A stretch of DNA of 42,562 nucleotides, taken from NCBI GenBank assembly GCA_019239975.1, contig JAFAZE010000069.1, positions 1 to 42,562 of the forward strand, read 5' to 3'. The number at the start of each line of letters is the position of its first letter. Positions within the stretch are counted from its first letter, which is position 1. The position numbers and the translations under genes were made by a program. Under the pieces are notes generated by a model. It saw only the letters and a program-made list of their open reading frames with translations, searched no databases and was not told the DNA's origin. The stretch comes from Streptosporangiaceae bacterium (GTDB taxonomy: Bacteria; Actinomycetota; Actinomycetes; Streptosporangiales; Streptosporangiaceae). Shown here one piece after another: positions 1 through 9,345 of this stretch.

Positions 1-2
1 CC

Positions 3-188
3 ACCCGCATCTCCACCCTCGATCAGCTGCGCGCGCACGCAACCGCCCACCACATCACCCTCACCGGCATACCCGCCGGTAAGCCATGCACCGACACGTA
101 CAGCCCAACACTCGAAACAACCGCCAAGTTAAAAACAGACGCGCCCATGCGGCACTCTCGTTTCCGCGATCTTGGGACGTGGTGCTGA
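3..188 (+). other. possible 3' end of a truncated reading frame
   Basis: A frame open from the left edge runs for 61 codons to TGA. It begins around TRISTLDQLRAHATAHHI and ends RDLGTWC. The first ~40 codons look protein-like and the rest is low-quality. I recognise no family; it could be the end of a gene lying mostly outside the window, or chance in GC-rich DNA. Confidence 0.15.
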
Positions 189-1296
189 TGTGGCAAGCGG
201 TGCGGGCGTAGGCCGCCACTGGCGTGCCTGGCCAGCATGGCTTGGCTGTAGCCGCCGTTAGCATCGCAAGATGCGAGCCGGAGCCTAATTCCATGCCGGT
301 TGTTTTCATGATCACGAATATGGCACCATAGTTGCCGCGGGTAGCACGGCCGGTGCCTACCGGCCGGCGCATCTCCGTTGTCACAGCGGCCCATCTGGCC
401 ACCAACGTCTCAAATCAGCGCTTTGCCGGCGATCCGCTCGTCCGATGCTGTGATGGACGCGCTGCGGTGGGTAAAATGTCCGACCGAGGCAAAACCCGCG
501 TGGAACGTCCCTGAATATGCGAAAAAGACCCACGGCACCCCATAAGTCACATATAGCGTGTAAAGTACCTGCGCTCATCGGCCAGACGCGGTCGCTGGCG
601 TCCCTGCGGCCCGCCCCACGGCCGTTCACGCCCGCGCGGCCTGCGTCCCGGCAGGCAGAAGCGCCTGCCGCCCGCGCCGCCAGGGCCGCTCCCATCGTCT
701 CGGCAACCCGTGCCATGGCCGCCCCCGCGGGCACCCGTGCGCTCCCGGCCGCATCGGCGAACTCGAAGCCGGCCGCTGGAGGATCCGCGTTTCCGGCCGC
801 GGCGCCGTCCGGCGTGCTTACCTCCGCGCGGGTCTTCCCAGCAATACCTCACGGTTTCTCCGCTGCGTGTATGGTTGACGCGTCGGTATGGCGCGATTCC
901 GGTGACGGATGGGGTGGCGGCGGGATGGCAGCCCGCCGGATATGTCTGTCACATCCCGACGGGACTCCTCCAGCACCGCCGAAATCCCGGCGGCGGAGGC
1001 CGATCGCCGGCAATGCGGCGTGGCGCGTACGCAAACACGGACAAGAGGCATATTTTAGCGTTGACGGGGCCGGGACGCGGGTTCGCGTCGCAGGGGTTGT
1101 GTATCGCGACGTGAGACCCCCATACCGGGGTGAGGCTCCGCGGTTGACTACGATGAGTATCATGTCGTATGCGTACAGTAATATATCTGAATTTGTGACT
1201 ACATAAACGGGGGTTCACGTTGCCGAAAGGGTAGTTGACTCGCTAGTTTCCCCTCCCGACCAACCTTTTTCCCGACGAAACCCGAGGTGACCCCGA
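189..1296. other. ~1.1 kb without a convincing gene, upstream of mihF
   Basis: No frame here has a recognisable domain or start context. The longest one (517-1206, forward) encodes only an Ala/Arg/Pro-rich string expected from GC-rich noncoding DNA. Many actinomycetes carry pyrF just upstream of mihF, and no part of pyrF is visible here. The last ~130 bases are AT-richer (TACAGTAATATATC near 1174-1187) and probably hold the mihF promoter. Nothing else was recognised. Confidence 0.6.
1144..1173 (+). promoter_or_regulatory. possible mihF promoter
   Basis: TTGACT at 1144-1149, an 18-base gap, then TATGCG at 1168-1173. An alternative -10, TAATAT at 1179-1184, lies just downstream without a well-spaced -35. 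The AT-rich character stands out from the surroundings. The distance to the mihF GTG leaves a leader of roughly 110-120 bases. Confidence 0.25.
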
Positions 1297-1617
1297 GTGG
1301 CTCTTCCTCCCCTCACTCCCGACCAGCGCGCTGCCGCCTTGGAGAAGGCAGCCCGAGCGCGTAGAGAACGCGCCGAGGTAAAAGGCCGCCTCAAGCGCGG
1401 AGCTACGACCTTGTCTGACGTCATCAAGGAGGGCGCGACCGATGACGTGATTGGCAAGATGAAGGTCTCGGCTCTGCTTGAGTCGCTGCCAGGCGTCGGC
1501 AAGGTCAGGGCAAAGCAGATCATGGAAAGGCTCGGTATCGCGGAATCCCGTCGGGTCCGCGGTCTCGGCGCCAATCAGCGATCCGCGCTGGAGCAGGAGT
1601 TCGGTGCGGATATCTGA
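1297..1617 (+). CDS. mihF: actinobacterial integration host factor MihF
   Basis: A 106-residue DNA-binding protein of the actinobacterial IHF family, unrelated in fold to HU/IHF of enterobacteria. It is known to bind and bend DNA and to contribute to nucleoid structure. The start [18 protein letters not shown] is the family's conserved N-terminus. The central [19 protein letters not shown] contains the helix-two-turn-helix (H2TH-like) DNA-binding segment, followed by the conserved [16 protein letters not shown]. Length is normal. The start is GTG at 1297. The stop overlaps the ATG of the next gene (TGATG), so mihF and gmk are probably translationally coupled. Confidence 0.95.
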   Translation: MALPPLTPDQRAAALEKAARARRERAEVKGRLKRGATTLSDVIKEGATDDVIGKMKVSALLESLPGVGKVRAKQIMERLGIAESRRVRGLGANQRSALEQEFGADI

Positions 1618-2318
1618 TGTACGCGGCCGGCGTCGATATACGAGGCCGGCGCGGATGGGGGGGTATGTCCGTCTCGCCGGGCTGTAGCGCGCGCGAGACT
1701 GCCGCCGCGGGCGGTGCCGCGCTGGCCAGCGTGCCTGCTCGGGGCGGTGAACCCGTGGCGCGACGGCACTCGCGGCTGACCGTGCTCTCCGGGCCCTCCG
1801 GGGTCGGGAAGAGCACGGTCGCCGCGGAACTGCGCCGCCGGAGCCCGGAGATCTGGATTTCCGTTTCGGTTACCACGCGAAGGCCGCGCCCCGGCGAAGT
1901 GGACGGGCGCGAATATCACTTTGTCAATGGTCACGAGTTTGACCGTATGGCGGCCGCCGGAGAACTGCTCGAGTGGGCCGAGTTCGCGGGACACAAATAT
2001 GGCACCCCCCGCGAGCCGCTGCAGCGCCGGCTCGAGGCCGGCGCGCCGAGCCTGCTGGAGATCGACGTGGCCGGTGCGCGCCAGGTGCGCCGCGCCATGC
2101 CGGACGCGCTGCTCGTGTTCCTGGCCCCGCCGTCCTGGGAGGAACTGGTGCGCAGGCTGACCTGCCGCGGCACCGAGCCTCCCGAGGTCGTCGCGCGGCG
2201 CCTCGCCGCTGCGCGGCAGGAACTCGCGGCCGCCGGCGAATTCGACGTCACGCTGGTGAACACGTCCGTCGAGTACGTATGCCGGCAGATGGTAGCCTTG
2301 ATCCGCAGCTATCTATGA
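1617..2318 (+). CDS. gmk: guanylate kinase
   Basis: Converts GMP and ATP to GDP and ADP in purine nucleotide synthesis. The P-loop [12 protein letters not shown] starts at about residue 56. The GMP-binding region [22 protein letters not shown] and the lid-region Arg residues (RLTCRGTE) follow, all in normal order. From the ATG at 1617, which overlaps the mihF stop, the protein is 233 residues, giving a ~50-residue Ala/Gly-rich N-terminal extension over the family. An internal ATG at 1665 (MSVSPGCS) or the GTG before ARRHSRLTV would give a more usual length, so the start is uncertain. It lies in the conserved order mihF-gmk-rpoZ. Confidence 0.95.
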   Translation: MYAAGVDIRGRRGWGGMSVSPGCSARETAAAGGAALASVPARGGEPVARRHSRLTVLSGPSGVGKSTVAAELRRRSPEIWISVSVTTRRPRPGEVDGREYHFVNGHEFDRMAAAGELLEWAEFAGHKYGTPREPLQRRLEAGAPSLLEIDVAGARQVRRAMPDALLVFLAPPSWEELVRRLTCRGTEPPEVVARRLAAARQELAAAGEFDVTLVNTSVEYVCRQMVALIRSYL

Positions 2319-2330
2319 GGAAGGCTAAAC

Positions 2331-2591
2331 GTGGCAGGTACTCCGGCCGCAGACGGCATCATTAACCCGCCTATCGACGAGCTACTGGGCGTCGTGGACA
2401 GCAAGTACCGGCTCGTGATCATGGCGGCGAAGCGGGCACGGCAGATCAACGCCTACTACTCGCAGCTCGGTGAGGGGCTGCTCGAGTACGTGGGACCGCT
2501 GGTCGAGACGCGGGTTCAGGAGAAGCCGCTGTCGATCGCGCTTCGCGAGGTGCGTGAGCGCCTCCTGTCGGTCGAGGCCGTGGAGTCCTAG
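2331..2591 (+). CDS. rpoZ: RNA polymerase omega subunit
   Basis: The omega subunit (86 residues) helps assemble and stabilise RNA polymerase through the beta-prime subunit and binds ppGpp in some bacteria. The conserved core is [20 protein letters not shown] followed by [16 protein letters not shown], matching actinobacterial RpoZ. The GTG start lies 12 bases after the gmk stop, behind AGGAAGG. The C-terminus ends [16 protein letters not shown] as in relatives. It sits between gmk and coaBC, its usual place. Confidence 0.95.
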   Translation: MAGTPAADGIINPPIDELLGVVDSKYRLVIMAAKRARQINAYYSQLGEGLLEYVGPLVETRVQEKPLSIALREVRERLLSVEAVES

Positions 2592-2638
2592 CGCCGGTCC
2601 GGTACCGGGACGGAGCAGCGGAGAGACGGCGGGCGGAA

Positions 2639-3895
2639 ATGGCGCGCGTCGTACTGGGTGTCGGCGCCGGTATCGCCGCGTACAAGGCATGTGAGCTGCT
2701 GAGGCTGCTCCGTGAGGCCGGGCATCAGGTCCGGGTCGTGCCCACCCCCGACGCCCTGCGGTTCGTCGGCGAGCCGACCTGGGCGGCGCTGTCGGGCGAG
2801 CCGGTGACCACGGATGTCTGGGCTGGGGTGTCCGAGGTGCCGCATATCCGGCTCGGTCAGTCGGCCGACCTGGTCATGGTGGCGCCCGCGACCGCCGACC
2901 TGCTCGCGCGCGCAGCCGCCGGCATGGCGTCAGACCTGCTCACAGCGACCTTGCTGACCGCCCGGTGCCCGGTCGTTTACGCGCCGGCGATGCATACCGA
3001 GATGTGGGAACATCCTGCCACGGTGGCGAATGTCTCGCTGCTGAGAAGCCGCGGCGCGGTCGTGCTCGATCCCGCCGTAGGGCGGCTCACCGGCGCTGAC
3101 AGCGGTGCGGGCAGGCTCCCGGAGCCGCAGGAGCTGTTTGGCGTGGCCGTTACCGCGCTCCGCCGCGGGCAGCCCGACCTCGCCGGCCGGCGGGTCGTGG
3201 TGTCGGCGGGAGGCACGCGAGAGGAACTGGACCCGGTGCGCTTCCTCGGCAACTGGTCCACGGGCAGGCAGGGTTACGCGCTCGCCCGGTCGGCGGCCGC
3301 GCGTGGCGCCGACGTGACAGTGGTCGCGGCGAACGTCGAGCTCGCCGATCCCGCCGGCAGCAGAGTCCGCCGCGTGGTGTCGGCGCGGGACATGCACGCG
3401 GTCATGCTGGCCGAGGCGGCCGCGGCCGATGTCATCGTGATGACGGCGGCGGTGGCGGACTTCCGGCCGGCCGCCAGAAGCGATTCAAAGATCAAGAAGG
3501 ACGGGCGCCCCCCAGAGCCGATTCGCCTGACCGAGAACCCGGACATCCTCGCGGAACTGTCCGCGCGCCGCGCCCCCGACGACCAGATCGTGGTGGGCTT
3601 CGCCGCGGAAACCGAGGCCGACGTGGATGCCGCGCGGGGAAAGCTCGCCCGCAAGGGATGCGACCTGCTCGTGGTCAATCCCGTCGGAAACGGCCGCGGC
3701 TTCGGCAGCAGCGAAAACGAGGCGGTGGTCCTCGGAGCCGACGGCACGAGCACGCCGATACCGCGCGGTTCCAAGGAGGCGCTGGCCGATGCCGTATGGG
3801 ACCTGGTCGCCGCACGGCTCAAGTTACCTGCCCCGGCGCTGAGCTGGTATCCGGCGGCGGTGATCCGGCACGTCGCTGGCCTGCTTTCCGGATAA
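2639..3895 (+). CDS. coaBC: bifunctional phosphopantothenoylcysteine decarboxylase / phosphopantothenate-cysteine ligase
   Basis: Two consecutive steps of coenzyme A synthesis: CTP-dependent joining of cysteine to 4'-phosphopantothenate (CoaB half), then decarboxylation to 4'-phosphopantetheine (CoaC half, a flavoprotein). The N-terminal CoaC domain (about residues 1-180) shows [13 protein letters not shown], the catalytic-His region [13 protein letters not shown] and [14 protein letters not shown]. The C-terminal CoaB domain shows [28 protein letters not shown] with the conserved Lys pair, [10 protein letters not shown] and VGFAAET. The length of 418 residues is normal. The start is ATG at 2639, 47 bases after rpoZ; the gene continues the gmk-rpoZ operon. 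Confidence 0.95.
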   Translation: MARVVLGVGAGIAAYKACELLRLLREAGHQVRVVPTPDALRFVGEPTWAALSGEPVTTDVWAGVSEVPHIRLGQSADLVMVAPATADLLARAAAGMASDLLTATLLTARCPVVYAPAMHTEMWEHPATVANVSLLRSRGAVVLDPAVGRLTGADSGAGRLPEPQELFGVAVTALRRGQPDLAGRRVVVSAGGTREELDPVRFLGNWSTGRQGYALARSAAARGADVTVVAANVELADPAGSRVRRVVSARDMHAVMLAEAAAADVIVMTAAVADFRPAARSDSKIKKDGRPPEPIRLTENPDILAELSARRAPDDQIVVGFAAETEADVDAARGKLARKGCDLLVVNPVGNGRGFGSSENEAVVLGADGTSTPIPRGSKEALADAVWDLVAARLKLPAPALSWYPAAVIRHVAGLLSG

Positions 3896-3947
3896 ACTCT
3901 GCGAAGTCCCCCGTGCCACATCGCCTGGATGGACACCGCCTGGATGG

Positions 3948-5153
3948 ATGGAGAAGAACGTGGCCCGTCGGCTGTTTACCTCTGAGTCGGTTACGGAGGG
4001 CCATCCCGACAAGATGGCCGACCAGATCAGCGACGCCATTCTGGATGCCATGATCAAGGATGATCCAGGCAGCAGGGTAGCGGTGGAGACCCTGATAACC
4101 ACCGGGCAGGTCCATGTGGCGGGCGAGGTCACCACGAAGACCTACGTCGACATCCCCGGCATCATCCGCGAGAAGATCCTGGAGATCGGGTACGACTCGT
4201 CGGCCAAGGGATTCGACGGGACGTCCTGTGGCGTGTCGGTATCCATCGGAGCCCAGTCGCCGGATATCGCCCAGGGCGTCGACGACGCGTACGAGTACCG
4301 GGAGGGCGAGGGCGCGGACGACCTGGACCGGCAGGGCGCCGGCGACCAGGGGCTGATGTTCGGCTACGCGTGCCGGGAGACGCCGGAACTGATGCCGCTG
4401 CCGATCATGATGGCGCACAAGCTCGCGCGCCAGCTTTCCGAGGTGCGCCGCGCCGGGACGGTGCCGTACCTGCGCCCCGACGGCAAGACCCAGGTGACCG
4501 TGGAATACGCGGGAGGGCGCCCGGTCCGCCTCGACACGGTGGTTGTCTCCTCCCAGCACGCGCCGGACATCAACCTGAAGGAACTGCTCGCGCCGGACAT
4601 CAAGGACTACGTGGTCGAGCCGGTGATCGCCGGATTCGATGTCGACACCTCCGGTTACCGGCTGCTGGTCAACCCCACGGGCCGGTTCGAGGTTGGCGGC
4701 CCGATGGGGGACGCGGGGCTGACCGGCCGCAAGATCATCATCGACACCTACGGCGGAATGGCGCGCCACGGGGGAGGCGCCTTCTCCGGCAAGGACCCGT
4801 CCAAGGTAGACCGCAGCGCCGCTTACGCGATGCGCTGGGTCGCCAAGAACGTGGTGGCGGCCGGGCTCGCGGACCGGTGTGAGGCCCAGGTCGCCTACGC
4901 GATTGGCAAGGCCATGCCGGTGGGGCTCTTCGTCGAGTGCTTTGGCACCGAGCAGGTTCCGGTGGAGCGTATCCAGGACGCGATCACGCGGGTATTCGAC
5001 CTGCGGCCGCTGGCGATCATCTCCGGCCTGGACCTGCTGCGCCCCATCTACGCGCAGACGGCCTCGTACGGCCACTTCGGCCGCACCGAGCCCGACTTTG
5101 CCTGGGAGCGTACGAGCCGCGCCGACCAGCTCCGCGCGGCCGCCGGCCTGTAA
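3948..5153 (+). CDS. metK: S-adenosylmethionine synthase
   Basis: Makes S-adenosylmethionine from methionine and ATP in the cytoplasm, supplying methyl groups to the RsmB methyltransferase and others. All signature elements are present: [20 protein letters not shown], the catalytic loop [12 protein letters not shown], and the P-loop-like [19 protein letters not shown]. At 401 residues the length is normal. The ATG at 3948 is chosen for the family N-terminus ([14 protein letters not shown]). The preceding 20 bases hold two near-copies of CGCCTGGATGGA, the second running into the start codon. No SAM riboswitch is recognisable in the 52-base gap after coaBC. Confidence 0.96.
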   Translation: MEKNVARRLFTSESVTEGHPDKMADQISDAILDAMIKDDPGSRVAVETLITTGQVHVAGEVTTKTYVDIPGIIREKILEIGYDSSAKGFDGTSCGVSVSIGAQSPDIAQGVDDAYEYREGEGADDLDRQGAGDQGLMFGYACRETPELMPLPIMMAHKLARQLSEVRRAGTVPYLRPDGKTQVTVEYAGGRPVRLDTVVVSSQHAPDINLKELLAPDIKDYVVEPVIAGFDVDTSGYRLLVNPTGRFEVGGPMGDAGLTGRKIIIDTYGGMARHGGGAFSGKDPSKVDRSAAYAMRWVAKNVVAAGLADRCEAQVAYAIGKAMPVGLFVECFGTEQVPVERIQDAITRVFDLRPLAIISGLDLLRPIYAQTASYGHFGRTEPDFAWERTSRADQLRAAAGL

Positions 5154-5186
5154 CGGCCGCCGCGAGCCCGCGACGGCACCGCGCGG

Positions 5187-5300
5187 CCGCCGCCCTGCAA
5201 CGGCCGCACCGCGCCCGCGTCCGCCACGGCACCGCGCCCGCGTCCGCCGCCCTGCAATGGCCGCACCGCGCCCGCGTCCGCCACGGCACCGCAGCCGCAC
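5187..5300. repeat. 57-base tandem repeat, two copies
   Basis: Two adjacent near-identical 57-base units (5187-5243 and 5244-5300), each starting CCGCCGCCCTGCAA. They differ at a handful of positions: AACGG versus AATGG, plus a few at the end. Flanking sequence holds further partial copies of the CGCACCGCGCCCGCGTCCGC word. They lie directly downstream of the metK stop. Confidence 0.85.
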
Positions 5301-5385
5301 CCGCCACGGCGCCGCGGCCATGCGCGTGACGGCACCCGCACCCGCACCCCGTGACGGTGCCTCGAGGGGCTGACTCACCATGACT

Positions 5386-5400
5386 GTCTCAATCTGAGAC
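5386..5400. promoter_or_regulatory. short palindrome GTCTCA-ATC-TGAGAC
   Basis: Perfect 6-base arms around a 3-base centre, just past the tandem repeat. It could be a weak operator half-site pair; no gene starts nearby on either strand, so it may be chance. Confidence 0.2.
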
Positions 5401-5930
5401 GGCCTGATCGCGCGCTGGACACCCGCCGTTTCCTGTGGTTACGTCGAGTAAAAGGATGTTCAGTAGGTTTTCGGGACAAAAGACGCGCGACAACCCTCGG
5501 GGCCGCGGACGGTGAAGGAGCAGCGACTGGCTCCGGGAAGGGGAGCGGCCGAAGGGGGCGGGGTTGGCGCGCGACGTGCCGGTGCATGCGATGCCGGTGT
5601 CGTGAGGCGCAGGCGAGCGCATGGGGCCCGGCGCGGGCGAAGGTGCCGGTGCACGTGACGTGCCGGCGCGGGGAGTACCAGCCACACGCTGAGTCTGGGT
5701 CGCAGGGGCGAAAGCCCGGGGGTAACGGGCGAGGATCCGGAGGCTCCGGGCGGAAGCATGCGGTGTGACGATTCGTGGCGAACCAGGACTTGTACGTTCT
5801 TCTGCCCATGCTGATGCGAATGCGGATGAAAATGCAAAGTCCCATGCCGATGCACGTGCATGAGGTAGACTCCGGATAGTCGCGGGGAGCAATGGGACCA
5901 ACGGGAGCGCGATCGCAGCGGTTGCGCGAA

Positions 5931-5955
5931 CTGGCTGGGGGAGTACCCCAGCCAG
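5931..5955 (+). terminator. perfect 10-bp hairpin upstream of the DUF397 gene
   Basis: Arms CTGGCTGGGG and CCCCAGCCAG enclose the loop GAGTA. It lies 51 bases before the DUF397 start and has no T-run. The GGCTGGGG-GAGTA-CCCCAGCC type of element recurs in actinomycete intergenic DNA. It may be a structural element of the leader or a transcription stop. Confidence 0.5.
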
Positions 5956-6006
5956 GCGGGGCCGCCGGGTAGCTGGACCGAAGCAACGCGTCAGGAGAAC
6001 AGGACA

Positions 6007-6243
6007 ATGCAGGATACGTACAACGGGATCTCCGCGGGCCGCCTGGAAGGCGCGGTCTGGCGGAAGAGCCAGCGCAGTAACTCGCAGGGGGCGTGCGTGG
6101 AGATGGCCCCCCTCGGCGCGGCGACGATAGCGGTTCGGAACTCGCGGGACCCGGAGGGTCCGGCGCTCATATACCCGGCGGACGCGGTCCGGGCACTCGT
6201 TCGCAGCCTGCGGGCAGGCGAATTCGACGACCTCGTCGGCTAG
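6007..6243 (+). CDS. DUF397 domain protein
   Basis: 78 residues. The family core is visible as GAVWRKSQRSNSQGACVEMA near residue 15, then IAVRNSRDPEGPALIYP and a C-terminal helix DAVRALVRSLRAGEFDDLV. DUF397 proteins are actinomycete-specific small proteins, usually encoded next to an XRE-type helix-turn-helix regulator and often linked to development or antibiotic control; their biochemistry is poorly known. Here the XRE partner is not in the 850 bases upstream or downstream, so this is an orphan copy. The start ATG at 6007 follows AGGAGAACAGGACA, a strong ribosome binding site. A strong hairpin follows the stop. Confidence 0.85.
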   Translation: MQDTYNGISAGRLEGAVWRKSQRSNSQGACVEMAPLGAATIAVRNSRDPEGPALIYPADAVRALVRSLRAGEFDDLVG

Positions 6244-6251
6244 GGCGGCAT

Positions 6252-6294
6252 GAACGGCCGGGCGCCGCGGGAGGCCGCCGGCGCCCGGCCGTTC
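6252..6294 (+). terminator. strong GC hairpin after the DUF397 gene
   Basis: Two perfect 16-base arms (6252-6267 GAACGGCCGGGCGCCG and 6279-6294) enclose an 11-base loop, nine bases after the stop. There is no T-run, as is common for actinomycete terminators. Confidence 0.75.
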
Positions 6295-6327
6295 GCATGC
6301 CCGGCGCACCGCCGCATCGCCTGCCCG

Positions 6328-6387
6328 CCCGGTGCCGCGCCGCCCGGTGCCGCGCCGCACGGTGCCGCGCCGCCCGGTGCCGCACCG
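6328..6387. repeat. 15-base tandem repeat, four copies
   Basis: Four consecutive units of CCCGGTGCCGCGCCG at 6328, 6343, 6358 and 6373. The third has CAC for CCC and the fourth GCACCG at its end. It lies between the DUF397 terminator and priA. Confidence 0.85.
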
Positions 6388-6488
6388 CACCACGTCCGTC
6401 CGGTCCGCTCGCGGCTCAGCCACCGCTCGTTCGGTATGACATAACGGCGCGTGCGGGAGCGGTCGGTCGGTTCTGGTAGGACGGGACC

Positions 6489-8600
6489 GTGGCGGACTCG
6501 GATACTCAGGACACCGGCAGCGCCAGCGCGGGGGCCGGAGCCGGGAGCCGGCCAAGGCGCACGGCCAGGTCCGGAGCCGGCGCACGCAAGGGCGCGGGCG
6601 CCAGGACCACTGGCAGGCCCGCGAAAACGCTTGTCCCCGCCGCCCATGATCCGATCGCCCGTGTGGCGGTGGACATCCCGCTCGCTCACCTCGACCGGCC
6701 CTTCGACTACCTGGTCCCGGAACGCCTGGGCAAGGACGCGAAACCCGGCGTACGGGTCCGTGTGCGGTTCGCGGGCCAGCTCGTCGACGGCTACGTCCTG
6801 GAGCGCGCGGTCGCCAGCGAGCACCGGGGACGGCTCGCCTACCTGGACCGGGTGGTGTCGCCCGAGCCGGTGCTCACCAAGGAGATCGCCGGCCTCGCGC
6901 GGGCCGTCGCCGACCGGTACGCGGGCACGCTCGCCGACGTGCTCCGGCTGGCGATCCCGCCACGGCACGCCGCGACCGAGGCCGGCCACCCGGGGCCGAA
7001 ACCGGCCGCCCCGCGACGCCCCGCGCCGGGCTCATGGGCGCTCTACCCGGCGGGGGAGGCGTTCCTCGCCGGGCTGGCCGCCGGGCGGGACGTCCGGGCG
7101 GCCTGGTCGGCGCTGCCGGGGCCGGGCTGGCCGGAGGAGATCGCGCGCGCGGCCGGGACCACCGCGGCGGCGGGCCGCGGCGCGGTGATCGTCGTGCCCG
7201 ATGCCCGCGACCTGGCGCGGGTGGACCAGGCGCTCACCAGGGTGCTCGGCGGCGCCGAGCACCACGTCACGCTGGCCGCCGACCTCGGCCCGGCCGAACG
7301 CTACCGGCGCTGGCTGGCGGTTCGCCGCGGCACGGTCGCGGTCGCCGCCGGGACGCGTGCCGCGATGTTCGCGCCGGTGCGCGACCTCGGCCTGGTGGTG
7401 CTCTGGGACGACGGCGACGACCTGCACGCCGAGCCCCGCGCGCCGTACCCGAACGCGAGGGAGGTGCTCGCCCTGCGCGCGCACCGCCGCGGCGCGGCGG
7501 CGCTGATCGGCGGTTTCGCGAGGACCACCGAGCTCACCCAGCTCGTGGCGGCGGGATGGGCGCGCCCGCTCACACCGGCGGACCCGCGTGCGGCCGCGCC
7601 GCGGATCAGGGCCGCCGCGGACGACGCCGAGCTGGCCAGGGACGCGGCCGCCGTGACCGCGCGGCTGCCCAGTCTCGCGCTGCGGACCGCGCGCGCCGCG
7701 CTCGGCCAGGGTCCCGTTCTCGTGCAGGTCCCGCGCCGCGGTTACCTCGCCGCCATCGCGTGCGGCCGGTGCCGCGCCCGCGCGCGGTGCAACCGGTGCG
7801 GCGGGCCGCTGGAGATCGGCGGGGTCAACGAGGTGCCGCGCTGCCGCTGGTGCGGCGCGCTGGCGGCGAGCTGGTCGTGCCAGCGTTGCGGGAATGACCA
7901 GATCCGCGCCGTGGTGACCGGGGCGGCCCGCACGGCCGAGGAGCTCGGGCGTGCGTTCCCGGGGGTCAAGGTGCGGACTTCGGGCGGCCGGTCGGTGATC
8001 GGCGCCGTGCCGGACGAGCCCGCGCTCGTCATCGCGACTCCCGGCGCTGAGCCGCTCGGGCGTTACGCGGCGGCGCTGCTGCTCGACGGCTGGGCGCTGC
8101 TGAGCCTGCCCGGCCTGCGTGCCGCCGAGGAGGCGCTGCGCCGCTGGCTGGGCGCCGCCGCCCTGGTTCGGCCCGCTGCCGGCGGCGGGACCGTGCTGGT
8201 GCACGCGGACGCGTCGCTTCCGGCCGTGCAAGCGCTGATCCGCTGGGATCCGGTGAATTTTACGGAACGGGAGCTGGCTGAACGCGCCGAGCTCCGTTTC
8301 CCGCCCGCGGTGCGGATGGCGGCGGTCACCGGCGCCGCCTCGGCGGTGGGTGACTTCCTCGAGGCGGAACTCCCGGCGTCCGCGGAGGTGCTGGGCCCCG
8401 TCCCCGCCGAGGACGGCCCGCCCGGGAACACCGCCGGCGCCGGCGGTGTTGCCGATGACGAGGAGCAGGTGCGGGCGCTGATCCGGGTGCCGCGCGCTGC
8501 CGGGCTCGCGCTGGCGCGCTCCCTGCACGCCGCGCAGGCCGCACGCAGCGCGCGCAAGGAGCCGGGCGTGATCCGCGTGCAGCTCGATCCCGCTATTTAG
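6489..8600 (+). CDS. priA: PriA-like primosomal protein N', helicase-dead actinobacterial type
   Basis: A homologue of the replication-restart factor PriA, 703 residues. After a ~45-residue Gly/Ala/Arg-rich lead comes the 3'-end DNA-binding domain (VAVDIPLAHLDRPFDYLVP, VRVRFAGQLVDGYV). The zinc-ribbon cysteines sit mid-protein in CGRCRARARCNRCGGPLE and CRWCGALAASWSCQRCGND. No Walker A motif (GxGKT) is present where the helicase domain should be: the segment reads AAAGRGAVIVVPDARDLARVD. That loss is typical of actinobacterial PriA, which probably keeps a structural loading role. The start is GTG at 6489, 245 bases after the DUF397 stop. Confidence 0.9.
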   Translation: MADSDTQDTGSASAGAGAGSRPRRTARSGAGARKGAGARTTGRPAKTLVPAAHDPIARVAVDIPLAHLDRPFDYLVPERLGKDAKPGVRVRVRFAGQLVDGYVLERAVASEHRGRLAYLDRVVSPEPVLTKEIAGLARAVADRYAGTLADVLRLAIPPRHAATEAGHPGPKPAAPRRPAPGSWALYPAGEAFLAGLAAGRDVRAAWSALPGPGWPEEIARAAGTTAAAGRGAVIVVPDARDLARVDQALTRVLGGAEHHVTLAADLGPAERYRRWLAVRRGTVAVAAGTRAAMFAPVRDLGLVVLWDDGDDLHAEPRAPYPNAREVLALRAHRRGAAALIGGFARTTELTQLVAAGWARPLTPADPRAAAPRIRAAADDAELARDAAAVTARLPSLALRTARAALGQGPVLVQVPRRGYLAAIACGRCRARARCNRCGGPLEIGGVNEVPRCRWCGALAASWSCQRCGNDQIRAVVTGAARTAEELGRAFPGVKVRTSGGRSVIGAVPDEPALVIATPGAEPLGRYAAALLLDGWALLSLPGLRAAEEALRRWLGAAALVRPAAGGGTVLVHADASLPAVQALIRWDPVNFTERELAERAELRFPPAVRMAAVTGAASAVGDFLEAELPASAEVLGPVPAEDGPPGNTAGAGGVADDEEQVRALIRVPRAAGLALARSLHAAQAARSARKEPGVIRVQLDPAI

Positions 8601-8601
8601 T

Positions 8602-8650
8602 CCGGGGGGCGGTGCTGGCCCGGGGGGACGGTGCTGGCCCGGGGGGACGA
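8602..8650. repeat. 19-base tandem repeat, about 2.5 copies
   Basis: Units of the form CGGGGGGACGGTGCTGGCC begin at 8602 (with CCGGGGGGC), 8621 and 8640 (partial). They lie immediately after the priA stop. Confidence 0.8.
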
Positions 8651-8658
8651 CCCCCCGG
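8639..8658 (+). terminator. hairpin after priA
   Basis: CCGGGGGG and CCCCCCGG, perfect 8-bp arms around ACGA, located 39 bases past the priA stop. It is a likely terminator without a T-run and uses the last partial unit of the 19-base repeat as its left arm. Confidence 0.6.
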
Positions 8659-8805
8659 AACCCCCCGATTGCCCGCTGCGCTGCCCGCCGTAGAATCGCG
8701 CGGCCGGAGGGCCGTCGGCCCTCGCGACCGCGCGATCACACTGCGATCTCAATAGACTTGACGGTACCGGGCGATCGCCCGGCGACCTCGCCCGGGAGGA
8801 TTTCC

Positions 8806-9345
8806 TTGCTCAAGCAGATACGGCTGTTCGGTGACCCAGTGCTGCGCACCCCCGCGGAGCCGGTCCGCGACTTCGACGCCGAGCTGCGCAACCTCGTCAG
8901 GGACCTCACGGAGACCATGCTGGACGCGCCGGGCGCCGGCCTCGCCGCGCCGCAGATCGGGGTTGGCCTGCGGGTGTTCACCTACCACGTGGACGACGAG
9001 CCCGGTCACCTCATCAACCCGTCGCTCGACCTGTCCGAGGACGAGGAGACCGACGACGAGGGCTGCCTGTCGCTGCCCGGGCTCACGTTCCCCACGAAGC
9101 GCGCCTACGGAGTCGTCGCCAAGGGCTTCAACATGTACGGTGACCCGGTGACGATCGAGGGAACGGAACTGCTGGCCCGCGTCGTCCAGCACGAGACCGA
9201 TCACCTGGACGGCGTTCTGTTCATCGACCGGCTGGACCCGCAGCAGCGCAAGCTCGCCATGAAGGCGATCCGGGAGGCCGAGTGGGCGGGCGAGGCGGTT
9301 CCCGAGATAAGGATCTCGCCGCACTCCACACAGCGGATCTCGTAG
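8806..9345 (+). CDS. def: peptide deformylase
   Basis: Removes the formyl group from the initiator methionine of new proteins. All three metal-site motifs are present: [10 protein letters not shown] (motif 1), EGCLSLPG with the metal Cys (motif 2) and QHETDHLDG with the HExxH pair (motif 3). From TTG at 8806 the protein has 179 residues beginning [13 protein letters not shown], as in relatives. I chose this start because GGGAGGA lies 5 bases upstream. An in-frame TTG at 8758 would add 16 residues of no family likeness. The stop TAG shares its G with the GTG start of fmt, so the two are coupled, as their functions suggest. Confidence 0.95.
   Translation: MLKQIRLFGDPVLRTPAEPVRDFDAELRNLVRDLTETMLDAPGAGLAAPQIGVGLRVFTYHVDDEPGHLINPSLDLSEDEETDDEGCLSLPGLTFPTKRAYGVVAKGFNMYGDPVTIEGTELLARVVQHETDHLDGVLFIDRLDPQQRKLAMKAIREAEWAGEAVPEIRISPHSTQRIS

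Larger units (their letters stand above)
5154..6006. other. 853-base spacer between metK and the DUF397 gene
   Basis: No supported gene. The first ~200 bases are a 57-base tandem repeat. Then comes a small palindrome (5386-5400), a very G-rich stretch, an AT-richer patch near 5780-5860 with repeated GATGC-type words and the palindrome ATGCACGTGCAT (about 5849-5860), and a perfect hairpin at 5931-5955. DUF397 genes usually sit beside an XRE regulator gene. I find only a 26-codon open stretch from ATG 5892 (MGPTGARSQRLREL..), too short to call a relic with confidence. Confidence 0.6.

Noticed and set aside
517..1206. 229-codon forward frame
   Set aside because: Ala/Arg/Pro-rich composition, no domain, no ribosome binding site; typical of open frames in GC-rich noncoding DNA.
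3896..3947. SAM riboswitch before metK
   Set aside because: The 52-base gap is too short and lacks any SAM-aptamer pattern.
3819..5381. 520-codon reverse frame
   Set aside because: Antisense to metK; His/Arg/Gly-rich shadow of a clear enzyme gene.
5460..5861. Reverse frame starting with a His-rich stretch (MHVHRHGTLHFHPHSHQHGQ)
   Set aside because: Looks like a metal-binding peptide, but it arises from repeated GATGC-type words; no ribosome binding site, and the rest lacks structure.
6240..6989. Reverse frame across the 15-base repeats
   Set aside because: Shadow of priA and of the tandem repeats.
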